Below, in pieces: positions 1 to 8,983 of a stretch of DNA of 64,000 nucleotides. Location of the stretch: the NCBI GenBank assembly GCA_965217605.1, contig CBDCJB010000013.1:186001-250000 (forward strand), in the 5' to 3' direction. Within the stretch, counting starts at the first letter, position 1, and each line of letters begins with the position of its first letter. Made by a program: the position numbers and the translations under genes. The notes under the pieces are model-generated. The model saw only the letters and a program-made list of their open reading frames with translations, was not told the origin of the DNA and made no database searches. The stretch comes from JAYYZW01 sp965217605. Lineage in GTDB: Bacteria; Pseudomonadota; Gammaproteobacteria; Ga0077536.

Positions 1-585
1 CGGAATGATGTTCAAGATGTCGGCGTGCGCTGCGGCCAATTTCAGCACGCCCTTGCCCGAGCCGCCGATCATGATCGGTGGATGGGGCTGCTGCACCGGG
101 CGCGGCTGATTGTAGGCCTGATCGATCGAGAAATGGCTGCCTTGGAACGACGGCACTTTCTGCGTCCACATCGCTTTGAGGACGTGGATACATTCCTCCA
201 GTTCGTCGAGCCGCCGTCTCAGTGAAGGGAACGCATAGCCGTGATTGATGTATTCGACGTCAAGCCATCCGGCGCCCAGACCGCAGATGAATCGACCGTC
301 ACTCGCCAGATCGAGCGTCGACGTGATCTTCGCGAGTAAGGCGGGTGATCGAAACGACGCTGCTGCGACCGTTGGTACGAGCCGGATGGTCTCGGTCACC
401 GGTGCGATCGCCGCCAGCACGGTAAAGCATTCCAATTGAGGGGTTTGCATGGATTCAACGGGAGAATAAAAGTGGTCGCTGTGGGAAACAGAGTAAAAGC
501 CCATACGTTCGGCCTGCCGCGCCGCGTCCTGGGCCGAGGCGACATCGTGGGGAATTAAAAACAGGCCAAATTTTATATCGCGCAT
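1..585 (-). CDS. LLM-class flavin-dependent oxidoreductase, N-terminal part (runs off the left edge)
   Basis: Reading the minus strand from an ATG at 585 gives 195 uninterrupted codons to base 1. The start MRDIKFGLFLIPHD, the SHSDHF segment near residue 34-39 and the later block GRFICGLGAGW are typical of bacterial luciferase-like (F420- or FMN-dependent) monooxygenases, which are (beta/alpha)8 barrels of about 300-350 residues. Roughly 60 % of the protein is visible. The substrate cannot be told. Two further LLM genes lie at 15454 and 59934, so this family is over-represented here. Confidence 0.85.
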   Translation of the reverse strand, partial: MRDIKFGLFLIPHDVASAQDAARQAERMGFYSVSHSDHFYSPVESMQTPQLECFTVLAAIAPVTETIRLVPTVAAASFRSPALLAKITSTLDLASDGRFICGLGAGWLDVEYINHGYAFPSLRRRLDELEECIHVLKAMWTQKVPSFQGSHFSIDQAYNQPRPVQQPHPPIMIGGSGKGVLKLAAAHADILNIIP

Positions 586-627
586 TGAGCGTTCCTCAGC
601 AGTTTCATAAGCGTCGGATGCTTAAGG

Positions 628-1410
628 TCAGATCATCGTATACCCGCCGTCGACCGCCCAGGCCTGACCATTGATATAACTCGCTTCGTCGGACACCAGG
701 TAGACGGCGAGACCAGCGACTTCCTCCGGTTTAATCAAGCGCCGGAGCGGCACGGTATCGGTCATCCGCCTTTCGAGATCGTCTGCGGACATACCGGCGA
801 TTTCAGCGTGCCGCGCGACGATGTCATCGGCCATACCCGTGTCGACGATCCATGGACAGATGGCGTTGATTAGGATCTTATGCGCCGATAATTCGAGCGC
901 CAAGCTACGCGTCATCCCGACGACCGCATGTTTTGATGCGTTATAGGCCGCCTGATTACGTGAACCCCATTTGCCTGCGGTCGACGCGAGATTGATGATG
1001 CGGCCGCTTTTGCGTTCCATCATCGCTGGAACAACCGCCTGGGTGACATGAAACACGCTGTACACGTTGGTTTCAATGACCTGCTTGAACTCTTCAAAGG
1101 CGTAATCGACGAAGCGCGAAGGGATGTGGATGCCGGCGTTGTTGACGAGGATATCGATCGCACCGCCCGCCTCCGCCTCGCTGACCATGGCGCGTACCGC
1201 GTCGCCGTCGGTGACATCGCAGGCTAGCGCATGTACTTCGACACCATGTGCGTCGGCGAGCGCTTCGGCCGTGCGCGAAAGGCGATCCGGGTCCCGCGCA
1301 TTCAGGATCAAACGACAATCTTCCTTGGCGAAGGCTTCGGCAATCGCGCGCCCAATGCCGCGGCTGCCGCCCGTGACCAGCGCCCGCTTACCTGCCAATC
1401 TACCGCTCAT
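628..1410 (-). CDS. SDR-family oxidoreductase (NAD(P)-dependent)
   Basis: A 260-residue classical short-chain dehydrogenase of normal length. The Rossmann cofactor motif TGGSRGIG is at residues 13-20, NNAG at 90-93, and the catalytic triad is Ser143, Tyr156 and Lys160 (YNASK). The C-terminal AVDGGYTMI block is also standard. It resembles 3-oxoacyl-ACP reductase or 3-hydroxybutyrate dehydrogenase, but the substrate is not decided by sequence. It ends 42 bases from the start of the partial LLM gene, in the same direction, so the two may be co-transcribed. Confidence 0.92.
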   Translation of the reverse strand: MSGRLAGKRALVTGGSRGIGRAIAEAFAKEDCRLILNARDPDRLSRTAEALADAHGVEVHALACDVTDGDAVRAMVSEAEAGGAIDILVNNAGIHIPSRFVDYAFEEFKQVIETNVYSVFHVTQAVVPAMMERKSGRIINLASTAGKWGSRNQAAYNASKHAVVGMTRSLALELSAHKILINAICPWIVDTGMADDIVARHAEIAGMSADDLERRMTDTVPLRRLIKPEEVAGLAVYLVSDEASYINGQAWAVDGGYTMI

Positions 1411-1489
1411 TTCAGCCCCCCAAGTGCTTGCTTTACGCTAGGTTCATGCCGCTATCATCATCAAACGATTGCGAAGAGACTACAACGCC

Positions 1490-2098
1490 ATGATTAAACT
1501 CTTTCACGTCGATGGTGCACGTTCGATGCGTTCGCTGTGGCTGCTCAACGAGCTGGGCCTCGAATTCGAGCTCGTGACGATGGAGTTCACGATGGCGGCG
1601 TTACGTACCCCGGAGTACCTCGCCATATCCCCCCTCGGTCGGGTTCCGTGTCTACAGGATGGGGATCTCACCTTGTTCGAATCGGGCGCGATTTGTCAGT
1701 ACCTGTGCGAGCACTATGATAACGGCGGGCTCTACCGCCCACCCGGCGATCCTGAACGGGCCGAATGGCTGCAATGGCTGCACTACGCCGAAACGATCGC
1801 GGTACATGGCGCTTCGCTGGTACAACAACAGGTCTTCATCGCACCGGAAAAGCGCTCGGAGATCGTGATCAAGCTGGAATCGAAACGGCTCGAGAAATCA
1901 CTCGAAGTCATCGACGAACACCTGAGCGATCGCGACTATCTTTTAAAGACCGGATTCAGTGCATCCGACACAGGCGTCGCTTATAGCGTGCACCTGGCGC
2001 AGAGCCGTATCGATATCACCGGCCTTGGGAACGTCGCCGCCTATTACGAGCGCTGCCGGGCGCGGCCCGCTTTTCAAAAATCTGCAGCGCCAGACTAA
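1490..2098 (+). CDS. Glutathione S-transferase family protein
   Basis: 202 residues from the ATG at 1490; an upstream in-frame TTG at 1469 would add seven unlikely residues. The N-terminal thioredoxin-like domain starts IKLFHVDGARSMRSLWLLNE, with Ser/Arg in the region that contacts glutathione, followed by SPLGRVPCLQDG (cis-Pro) and ESGAICQYL, both GST landmarks. The helical C-terminal domain fills residues 85-200. It probably conjugates or reduces small electrophiles with glutathione in the cytosol. Its stop overlaps the stop of the convergent TauD-like gene by four bases. Confidence 0.88.
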   Translation: MIKLFHVDGARSMRSLWLLNELGLEFELVTMEFTMAALRTPEYLAISPLGRVPCLQDGDLTLFESGAICQYLCEHYDNGGLYRPPGDPERAEWLQWLHYAETIAVHGASLVQQQVFIAPEKRSEIVIKLESKRLEKSLEVIDEHLSDRDYLLKTGFSASDTGVAYSVHLAQSRIDITGLGNVAAYYERCRARPAFQKSAAPD

Positions 2099-2877
2099 GC
2101 CGGACGTTCGCCTGCGACGGTCGTACGTAACATGACGCGGCGGTACCCGTCGTAGCCCCCATGCGCATAATGCATGACGCACCGGTTATCCCACATCGTC
2201 AACATATTGGCGCGCCAACGGTGGCGATAAATAAACGGCGCCTGCGTCATGTGTTTAAACAGGAAATCGAGCAAAGCCCGGCTTTCTTTCGCATGCAGCC
2301 CCTCGATCGCGAGCGTGTAAACGTGATTGACATACAAGGCCTTGCGGCCCGACACCGGATGCGTCCGCACCACCGGGTGGATCTCGCGGGCATCGGCCTT
2401 TTCAGAAACGATGATGCGCATCGAACGGCTCTCATCATCGCGGGAAAACAAACCGGACGGACCGTAGGCCCGCGTTGCCGAATGCACTGCCTTCAGTTCA
2501 CTCAACAGATCCTGCATGGTCGGCGACAAGGCCTCATAGGCGCGATAACCATCGGCAAACAACGTGTCACCGCCAACTGGGGGGACTTCGACACCATATA
2601 ACAAAGTCCCACTAGGCGGCCGGCGTTGAAAGCTCCAGTCGGAATGCCACAGGCTTCCGAAGATCGGCGCCGTCTCCTGCGCATCGCGCCGAACTTCGAG
2701 AACGTGGTCGTAGCCGTCGATGGGTTCGACATAGGGATCGACACCAAACGGCCCGACGTGTGCGCTGAACCGTTCGACGGTCGCAGCGTCGAGCGGCGTC
2801 GTCAGATCGAGGCCGGTAATCGCAGCCCCGAACCCGTCCCGATTGGGTTCAACGGTGATCGTGCGATAAGCCGGCAT
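2095..2877 (-). CDS. TauD/TfdA-family Fe(II)/2-oxoglutarate dioxygenase, apparently with a short N-terminal region
   Basis: 260 residues. The facial-triad start is WHSDWSF (His78, Asp80), the distal His is in WDNRCVMHYAH (about His236), and the 2-oxoglutarate-binding Arg lies in RRVMLRTT. GVEVPPVGGDTLFAD is a family hallmark. Compared with typical members of about 280-290 residues, the segment between LTTPLDAATVE and the RFSAHVGPFG block (about residues 35-36) seems to lack roughly 25 residues that usually carry HGVLFFRDQ-like sequence, so an in-frame deletion is possible. All visible catalytic residues remain. Substrate unknown: taurine, aryloxyalkanoates or similar acids are family substrates. 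Confidence 0.85.
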   Translation of the reverse strand: MPAYRTITVEPNRDGFGAAITGLDLTTPLDAATVERFSAHVGPFGVDPYVEPIDGYDHVLEVRRDAQETAPIFGSLWHSDWSFQRRPPSGTLLYGVEVPPVGGDTLFADGYRAYEALSPTMQDLLSELKAVHSATRAYGPSGLFSRDDESRSMRIIVSEKADAREIHPVVRTHPVSGRKALYVNHVYTLAIEGLHAKESRALLDFLFKHMTQAPFIYRHRWRANMLTMWDNRCVMHYAHGGYDGYRRVMLRTTVAGERPA

Positions 2878-2983
2878 GTGCTGGATTACGCGTTAGCGCT
2901 TTGGCACTGTCAAGGATAATGCAGACGCATTTGGATCTGGCTATCCTATGAGTCCCAGATGAGTTGGCGATAGGAGATTGCTC

Positions 2984-3616
2984 GTGGCTTTCGAAGAACA
3001 GCTCCCGCGTATACAGGTCAGCAAAGAAGACATGATGAAACGCGTCGCGCGCTTCAAAGACCTCAAGGGCTTTGACGGCGGCCTGCCCGACAGCTATATG
3101 CCGTCAGCCATGCGCATCCTGTATAACGTCATCGGGTTTCAGCCGCCCGCGACCGAGGACGACGGCGTGATGTCACCGGTCGGCGCGAAGGCGGCGCGCA
3201 TGTCGTCGATCAAGATCTCCGAAGGCTTCAACCTCGGCTATTGTGAGGCGCTGCCCGGGAAGGGCCCGATGATGCACAACCACGACACCAACGAAACCTT
3301 CATCGCGATGACGGGCAAATGGCGGGCGAGCTGGGAAGACGAGAACGGTAAGGTCGAGTATGTCGATCTCGATCCGCTCGACGTCATTTCGTTCCCGCCG
3401 GGTGCGATCCGGCGGTTTGAGAACGTCACCGACGGCCCGAAGGACGAATATTCGGTATTGATGTTCGTCATCTCAGGCGATGCACCGGGTGCTGAATTCA
3501 CCACCGACGCAATAGCGGAGATCGAGGCCGCCGGCCTGCTCGAGAACAATCCTGCCGAAGACAACGATAATTGGGTAACGCCGCATACGGACCCAAAGGA
3601 ATTTCGCGCTGCGTAA
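2984..3616 (+). CDS. Cupin-domain protein
   Basis: 210 residues from a GTG at 2984, chosen because AGGAG (2972-2976) sits seven bases upstream; a TTG at 2978 would lie too close to it. A single cupin barrel occupies about residues 65-175: MHNHDTNETF supplies two metal-binding His plus a Glu, and SFPPGAIRRFENV is the second cupin motif. The N-terminal 60 residues are helical and of unknown role. The protein probably binds a metal and a small molecule; no reaction can be assigned. Confidence 0.82.
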   Translation: MAFEEQLPRIQVSKEDMMKRVARFKDLKGFDGGLPDSYMPSAMRILYNVIGFQPPATEDDGVMSPVGAKAARMSSIKISEGFNLGYCEALPGKGPMMHNHDTNETFIAMTGKWRASWEDENGKVEYVDLDPLDVISFPPGAIRRFENVTDGPKDEYSVLMFVISGDAPGAEFTTDAIAEIEAAGLLENNPAEDNDNWVTPHTDPKEFRAA

Positions 3617-3623
3617 TTATTGA

Positions 3624-3643
3624 TTCGCCCGCATGCGGGCGAA
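3624..3643. repeat. Perfect 20-bp palindrome between convergent genes (REP half-core)
   Basis: TTCGCCCGCATGCGGGCGAA reads identically on both strands. It lies between the stops of the cupin gene (3616) and the DUF899 gene (3648). The TTCGCCCGC arm is the same core found in the REP-like repeats at 21411 and 54548. It may act as a bidirectional terminator, though no T-run follows. Confidence 0.7.
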
Positions 3644-3647
3644 CACC

Positions 3648-4379
3648 CTAGTGAAACGTACCCCCATCCGCGGGGTCGTCGTATTTATCGTGATGCCGAA
3701 TCCACGCCATTGAATACGGCAAGTCCTGTTCGTCGCGGCCCTTCGCAACGATGTCCAGCAGATGATAGGTCGCGATGAACATGTCGAGCCCGCGCCCGTA
3801 TGACGAATAGGTGTGATACACCGTCCCGTCGTCATCCTTGCAAAACGCGCTGATACCCGGCCCTTCGACCTCGGGAAAGCTCGTCTCGTGGTAGTTGTAA
3901 TAGGCGGTGCCGTCCTTGAGCTCGTCTTCGTTGAACGAGACGTGGAAGTCGCGGTTGAAATCATTGCCTTGCGACGACACCCAGGGGAAATTCCAGCCCA
4001 TGCGTTTTTTGAACGCGTTCAGTTGTTTGAGCGACGCTTTTGACACGGTAATGAGCGTGACATCGCGGGCCTTGAGATGGGCCACCGAGTTTACGTAGTT
4101 ATCAGCAAGCAACGAACAGGCCTTGCAACCTTGCCCCCAGTCCGGGTGAAACATGAAATGGTAGGTGATGAGCTGGCTGCGGCCTTCGAAAAGATCGGCC
4201 AGGGATCGCTGCCCCTGATCCGTGTCGAACGCATAGGCTTTGTCGATCTCGACCCATGGGAGTTCGCGGCGTTGACGGCTGACTTCATCACGCAAGCGCG
4301 TGAATTCCTTTTCTTTCTTGAGGTGTTCCTGACGCGCCTCGAGCCATTCTTCCCGGGAAACGATCTTATGGTCGGCCAT
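3648..4379 (-). CDS. DUF899-family thioredoxin-fold protein
   Basis: 243 residues. The region EWLEARQEHLKKEKEFTRLR at the N-terminus, TYHFMFHPDWGQGCKACS in the middle and the ending WIRHHDKYDD are characteristic of the DUF899 (AhpC/Trx-like) family. A CxxC pair (CKAC) sits at the redox position. The family is widespread and structurally thioredoxin-like but has no settled activity. It is divergent from selD with an 87-base gap. Confidence 0.85.
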   Translation of the reverse strand: MADHKIVSREEWLEARQEHLKKEKEFTRLRDEVSRQRRELPWVEIDKAYAFDTDQGQRSLADLFEGRSQLITYHFMFHPDWGQGCKACSLLADNYVNSVAHLKARDVTLITVSKASLKQLNAFKKRMGWNFPWVSSQGNDFNRDFHVSFNEDELKDGTAYYNYHETSFPEVEGPGISAFCKDDDGTVYHTYSSYGRGLDMFIATYHLLDIVAKGRDEQDLPYSMAWIRHHDKYDDPADGGTFH

Positions 4380-4466
4380 CGCTGGTCTCCCCTCGTATTA
4401 ATGTATGGGCTATGGCATCCAACGATAGTTTCCGTGTCCGTCCGGATCAAGCAATAATCCACCCCG

Positions 4467-6698
4467 ATGAATAATACGCCCGTCACGCAAGACCTCATAC
4501 TCATCGGTGGCGGCCATGCCCATGTCGAGGTGATGCGCCGCTTCGGGATGAAGCCGGTTCCGGGTGTGCGCGTCACTGTCATCAGCCGCGAGTTGCACAC
4601 GCCCTACTCCGGCATGCTGCCCGGTTTGATCGCCGGCCATTACAGCTTCGACGACGCCCACATCGATCTCGGTCCCCTGGCGCGATTCGCCGGCGCACGG
4701 CTGTTGCACGACGAGGCCACGGGCCTGGATCTGGACGCGCGCAAGGTGCTCTGCGAACACCGCCCTGCGGTCGACTTCGATGTACTCAGCATCGATACCG
4801 GATCGACGCCGTCGACCGAAGCGCCCGGCGCGCGGGACAATACCGTCAACGTCAAACCGGTCAGCAGTTTTCACGCGCGCTGGCAATCCCTGCGTGAGCG
4901 CATCCTCGCAACCGCGGGCGCCTTCACTATCGGCGTCGTTGGCGGCGGCGCAGGCGGCGTCGAATTGCTGATGGCGATTCGCTATCGGCTACAGCAGGAG
5001 CTCAAGCAGGTCGCGGGAAACGTTGAACGTTTACATTTTCACTTGATCACGGCCAGCGACGATATCCTGCCCACGCATAACGCCCGCGTGCGCGCCAAAT
5101 ATCGCTCCGTGCTGGAACGCTCCGGCGTCGAGTTGAGCCTGGCCTGCGAAGTCGTCGAAGTCACGCCGGGAACGCTGCGCGCGCAAAGCGGCGCGACCAT
5201 TGCGCTCGATGAAGTGCTGTGGGTTACCCACGCGAGTGCGCCGCCATGGCCGCGAGCAGCCGGGCTCGCCACCGATGAACACGGCTTCATCCGCGTCGAC
5301 GGCACCTTGCAGAGCGTCTCGCACCCGGGTGTGTTCGCGGCGGGCGACGTCGCGAACGTGGATCCCCATCCGCGGCCGAAATCAGGCGTGTTCGCCGTGC
5401 GGCAGGGTCCGCCCCTGGCCGATAACCTGCGGCGCGCGCTCGCGCGTTCCCAACTTGCATCATTTATACCGCAGCAGCAGTTCTTGAGCCTGATCAGCAC
5501 GGGTGACCGCCATGCGATCGCCTCGCGCGGCGGTTGGGCCTTCGAAGGCCGTTGGGTATGGTCCTGGAAAGATTGGATCGATCGTCGCTTCGTCAAGCGC
5601 TTCACCGATTTGCCCGCGATGTCCGACGAACCAGCGTCCACAAGCGCCGATGCCAAAGACGTTGCGCTGGACGCCATGCGTTGCGGCGGCTGCGGTTCGA
5701 AAGTCGGCGCCGATCTGTTGCGCGATGCGCTCGCCGAACTCGTACCGCGTCATGGAGAGGACGTGTTGATCGGCCTCGCACATCCCGACGACGCCGCCGT
5801 GATCGCGCCGCCGCCCGGTACGCTCTCGGTGCAAACCGTCGACGCCTTCCGCAGTTTCATCGACGACCCCTGGATCTTCGGCAAAGTCACGGCGACCCAC
5901 GGGCTCAGTGACATCTTCGCCATGGGTGCAACGCCGCAGACGGCTTTGGCCATCGCGACCTTGCCACTGGCCAAGGAATCGAAAATGCGCCATGACCTCG
6001 TGCAGATGATGTCCGGCGCGATTGACGTCCTCGACGCCGAGCGAACGGCACTCGTCGGCGGCCACACGAGCGAAGGCGCGGAGTTGTCGCTGGGCTTCGC
6101 GCTGAACGGTTACGTCGAAGCCGATCGCGTCTTGCGCAAAATCGGCGCTGCGCCCGATGATGCACTCATCTTAACCAAGCCCCTCGGCACGGGCATGCTC
6201 TTCGCGGGCGCGATGCAGGGGCGTTCGCGCTCGCGCTGGATCGATGAAGCGCTGGATATGATGATCGCGTCCAACGGTGCGGCTGCGCGCTGCCTGGTGA
6301 GGCACAGCGCGAGCGCGATGACCGACGTCACCGGGTTTGGCTTACTCGGTCATCTGTTGGAAATGTTGGGTGATGGACAGATAAGCGCAGAGATCGAACT
6401 GGATGCGCTTCCCGTTCTCGCCGGCGCGGCCACGCTCGCGCATGCGGGTATTTTGAGCTCCCTGCAACCGCAAAATCAGCGCGCGGCACGGGACGCCGAA
6501 ATCAACGTTGCCACGCGTCGACACCCCAACTACGAACTGTGTTTCGATCCGCAGACCTCGGGCGGACTCCTGGCCGCAATCCCCGCCGCGCATGTGCAAG
6601 CTTGCTTAGACGAACTTCGGGGCGCTGGTTATCCGCACGCCGCTATCGTCGGGCGGTTCATTGAAAACGGTACGGGTGCACGTCTGACGGTGCGTTGA
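4467..6698 (+). CDS. selD: Selenide, water dikinase fused to an N-terminal NAD(P)/FAD oxidoreductase
   Basis: 743 residues in two parts. Residues 1-380 form an NADH-dehydrogenase-like flavoprotein: GGGHAHVEVMRRF (FAD motif), VVGGGAGGVELLMA (NAD motif) and VFAAGDVA. Residues 395-743 are SelD, which makes selenophosphate from selenide and ATP for tRNA-Sec and 2-selenouridine. The catalytic stretch MRCGGCGSKVG places Cys409 and Lys412 at the E. coli Cys17/Lys20 positions; the codon is TGC, so this SelD does not itself use Sec. VGGHTSEGAE and the ending FDPQTSGGLL are also SelD signatures. The fusion occurs in many proteobacteria; the flavoprotein half may supply reduced selenium, but that is unproven. 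selC, selA and selB lie 33-45 kb downstream. Confidence 0.95.
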   Translation: MNNTPVTQDLILIGGGHAHVEVMRRFGMKPVPGVRVTVISRELHTPYSGMLPGLIAGHYSFDDAHIDLGPLARFAGARLLHDEATGLDLDARKVLCEHRPAVDFDVLSIDTGSTPSTEAPGARDNTVNVKPVSSFHARWQSLRERILATAGAFTIGVVGGGAGGVELLMAIRYRLQQELKQVAGNVERLHFHLITASDDILPTHNARVRAKYRSVLERSGVELSLACEVVEVTPGTLRAQSGATIALDEVLWVTHASAPPWPRAAGLATDEHGFIRVDGTLQSVSHPGVFAAGDVANVDPHPRPKSGVFAVRQGPPLADNLRRALARSQLASFIPQQQFLSLISTGDRHAIASRGGWAFEGRWVWSWKDWIDRRFVKRFTDLPAMSDEPASTSADAKDVALDAMRCGGCGSKVGADLLRDALAELVPRHGEDVLIGLAHPDDAAVIAPPPGTLSVQTVDAFRSFIDDPWIFGKVTATHGLSDIFAMGATPQTALAIATLPLAKESKMRHDLVQMMSGAIDVLDAERTALVGGHTSEGAELSLGFALNGYVEADRVLRKIGAAPDDALILTKPLGTGMLFAGAMQGRSRSRWIDEALDMMIASNGAAARCLVRHSASAMTDVTGFGLLGHLLEMLGDGQISAEIELDALPVLAGAATLAHAGILSSLQPQNQRAARDAEINVATRRHPNYELCFDPQTSGGLLAAIPAAHVQACLDELRGAGYPHAAIVGRFIENGTGARLTVR

Positions 6699-6770
6699 AT
6701 CCGTTCGATCACCGTTCCTAGACCTACGCAGGAATTGAAATAAGTCACTGTTTTGCCTACCCGTTACACG

Positions 6771-6800
6771 TTGACACTGTCTCGGCTCGCCCCCTAGACT
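6771..6800 (+). promoter_or_regulatory. Candidate sigma70-type promoter of the ECF sigma gene
   Basis: TTGACA (6771-6776), an 18-base spacer, then TAGACT (6795-6800, 4 of 6 matches to TATAAT). It lies 87 bases ahead of the sigma-factor ATG. Pattern match only. Confidence 0.35.
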
Positions 6801-6886
6801 CGAACGCGGCAATAATTGGACATTGCTCCACAGCCGGGACTCGGTAGCTGCGCATCGAAATCAGTCCGGCGACCGTACTGTTATTG

Positions 6887-7450
6887 ATGTCCGCTGCAGA
6901 TCAACATCAAAAAGACGAGCGCCGTTGGGCGAGTTTGATGCTCGCGAGCCACCAAGGCGATCAGGAGGCCTATCAAAAACTGCTGACCGAAGTCTCCTAC
7001 GTGATTGAAGATTACCTGCACCTTCGCTTCGGCCCGATCAATGTGCTGGAAGACTGTGTTCAGGAATGCCTGCTCGCCTTGCACATCGCCCGCAACACCT
7101 ATGATCCTAAACGCCCGTTCCGCCCCCGGATGTTCACCATCGTCCGGCACAAGACCATCGACATCCTACGTAAGACCAACCGGCAAGTGCAGATCGAACG
7201 TGCCGTAGCTCAGGAACACGACGACGTGATCGATCCCGGTCAGTTGACGAAACTCATCGACGGCATCCGCGTGCTGAATCGCCTTTCACCCGACCATCGC
7301 GAAGCAGTCGCACTGACCAAATACGCGGGTTACACGGTCCCGGAGGCCGCCGACTGGTTGGGAATTTCGGAGTCCGCCTTAAAGGCGCGCCTGCATCGTG
7401 GTCTGCTCGCGATCCGAAAACAGCTTGAAACCGAGGAACTGGTGGCATGA
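6887..7450 (+). CDS. ECF-type RNA polymerase sigma factor
   Basis: 187 residues from the ATG at 6887. Region 2 covers about residues 20-95, with the helix DCVQECLLALH and the -10-recognising RPRMFTIVRHKTIDILRK. Region 4 covers about 125-180 and includes LSPDHREAVALTKYAGYTVPEAADWLGISESALKARLHRGL, the helix-turn-helix that reads the -35 element. It should redirect RNA polymerase to a small regulon. The next gene, an NrsF-like membrane anti-sigma factor, overlaps its stop by ATGA, the standard sigma/anti-sigma arrangement. Confidence 0.9.
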   Translation: MSAADQHQKDERRWASLMLASHQGDQEAYQKLLTEVSYVIEDYLHLRFGPINVLEDCVQECLLALHIARNTYDPKRPFRPRMFTIVRHKTIDILRKTNRQVQIERAVAQEHDDVIDPGQLTKLIDGIRVLNRLSPDHREAVALTKYAGYTVPEAADWLGISESALKARLHRGLLAIRKQLETEELVA

Positions 7451-8091
7451 ACGAAGATCGCCGCAAACTCATCGCCGAGCTCTCGTCGGATCTCACACCC
7501 CTTGCGAATGCCGGCAAGACCGTTTGGACCAGCAGCGTATGGCTGCTAGGCGCCGGACTCATCGCAGCGCTCATCATTGCCGCGACGGGACCCTTTCGCG
7601 CAGGCAGCCTGCAGCAACTTCAGATGAGCCCGCAATTTCTGATCGAAAGCTTGCTCGGTGTTGCAGCGATCGCCGCACTCGGCGTCACGGCCTTTCGCTC
7701 CGGCATACCGTCCCCGACCCCGATCATGAGATAAGCGTCGATCGCGCTTGGGCTGTTGTGTCTATGGATCGCAATGTACGTGTACGGACTGCATTCGCCG
7801 GCGCTCGAATTGTCGATGGCGGGTAAGCGCGCGCATTGCTACCTCGAAGCGTTGCTCTACGGTTCACCCGGACTCGTCTTCGGTATGATATTGATGCGAC
7901 GGCTCTATCCATTGCACGGCGCATGGTCGGGTGCGTTGATCGGCCTCTCCGCGGGCGTGATGCCTGCCTTGATCATGCAGTTCGCGTGCATGTACGTCCC
8001 ACTGCACATCATCGTCTTCCACATCCTGCCTGGTATGGCACTCGCCGTCGTCGGCGGCATCGCCGGATTCTTCCTATTGCATCCGCGTTAA
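7447..8091 (+). pseudogene. NrsF/DUF1109-like membrane anti-sigma factor interrupted by an in-frame TAA
   Basis: The first 95 codons (two hydrophobic segments, about residues 25-50 and 62-83) end at TAA 7732-7734. The same frame continues without further stops for about 118 codons to 8091, with four more hydrophobic segments (for example IALGLLCLWIAMYVYGL and MALAVVGGIAGFFLLHP). Together this makes about 214 codons with six membrane spans, the length and layout of NrsF proteins that hold ECF sigma factors at the membrane. The TAA is therefore best read as a nonsense mutation. The 95-residue remnant might still bind sigma, since the cytosolic N-terminus is kept. No SECIS-like logic applies to TAA. 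Confidence 0.75.
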
Positions 8092-8200
8092 TCCGCAACG
8101 CCGCGCATCGTTTTCCGGATCCCGCTCGTATTGCTCTTTAAGTGAGGGGGCGGTCGCTCGCGCGGGTGCCGATCGGGAATTCTAAGAAGGGAGAACAGCG

Positions 8201-8983
8201 ATGATGTCTATCTTTAAAGGCGCGCTCGCGCTAAGCCTGAGCATAATCGGCCTGGCGGCGGCACACGCGGCACAGGTACAGGTGACGGTAACCAACGACG
8301 CACCAGTCGGTGGCACCTACCTCACCCCGGTTTGGGTCGGATTCCACGACGGAACCTTCAATGCCTTCACCGCCGGACAGGCGGCCAGCGCCGGCATCGA
8401 GTCCCTTGCCGAAGACGGCATGGTCGGTACGCTGTCGGCGAGTTTCGCCGGCTCTGGTGTCGACGGTGCGGTGGGCGGAGGGCCGATCGCACCCGGCGCC
8501 ACGGTCAACACGAACTTGAATGTAAGTAGCGATGGCAGCAACGACTTCTTGTCATTCGCGTCGATGGTCCTGCCGAGCTCCGATTTTTTTATCGGTAATG
8601 ACGATCCGAAAATTGCATCCATCGCTGGGATCTTGGACGGCACCTTTGGCAGCATCAGCTTCACAGTGCTGAGCGTGTACGACGCGGGAACCGAAGTGAA
8701 CGATTTCGCGACCTCCGCCGGCAATGGATTGTTCGGTATTGCCGGCGGACAGGGCGGGCCCAACCAAGGCGCCGATCAAAACGGCGTCATCGCCGTAGCA
8801 CTGGGTTCAGACTATGCCGCGTATCTGAACAACGGCGGGGTCAACATCGCGCCGTTGAACTTCAGCAATTATGCGAGCATTGCGACGATTACTGTGTCGC
8901 TCATCCCGATCCCTGCGGCGTTGCCGCTGTTGGCGTCGGCCATCGCGGGCCTCGCATGCGTACAACGTCGAATCACGGTGTGA
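8201..8983 (+). CDS. Exported spondin-domain protein with a C-terminal sorting-type tail
   Basis: 260 residues. A signal peptide ends near residue 23 (LAAAHA before AQ). The region VTVTNDAPVGGTYLTPVWVG through the Gly/Ala-rich middle matches bacterial Spondin_N domains. The C-terminus IPIPAALPLLASAIAGLACV followed by QRR is a hydrophobic segment plus basic tail of the PEP-CTERM/VPLPA type, normally cut by an exosortase. GGGAG-type SD (GGGAG before ACAGCG) precedes the ATG. It follows the sigma/anti-sigma pair by about 110 bases and is a plausible regulon member. The last 11 bases overlap the convergent LysR gene. Confidence 0.8.
   Translation: MMSIFKGALALSLSIIGLAAAHAAQVQVTVTNDAPVGGTYLTPVWVGFHDGTFNAFTAGQAASAGIESLAEDGMVGTLSASFAGSGVDGAVGGGPIAPGATVNTNLNVSSDGSNDFLSFASMVLPSSDFFIGNDDPKIASIAGILDGTFGSISFTVLSVYDAGTEVNDFATSAGNGLFGIAGGQGGPNQGADQNGVIAVALGSDYAAYLNNGGVNIAPLNFSNYASIATITVSLIPIPAALPLLASAIAGLACVQRRITV

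Noticed and set aside
5676..5715. Possible selenocysteine in SelD itself
   Set aside because: The catalytic codon is TGC within ATGCGTTGCGGCGGCTGC; no TGA is present.
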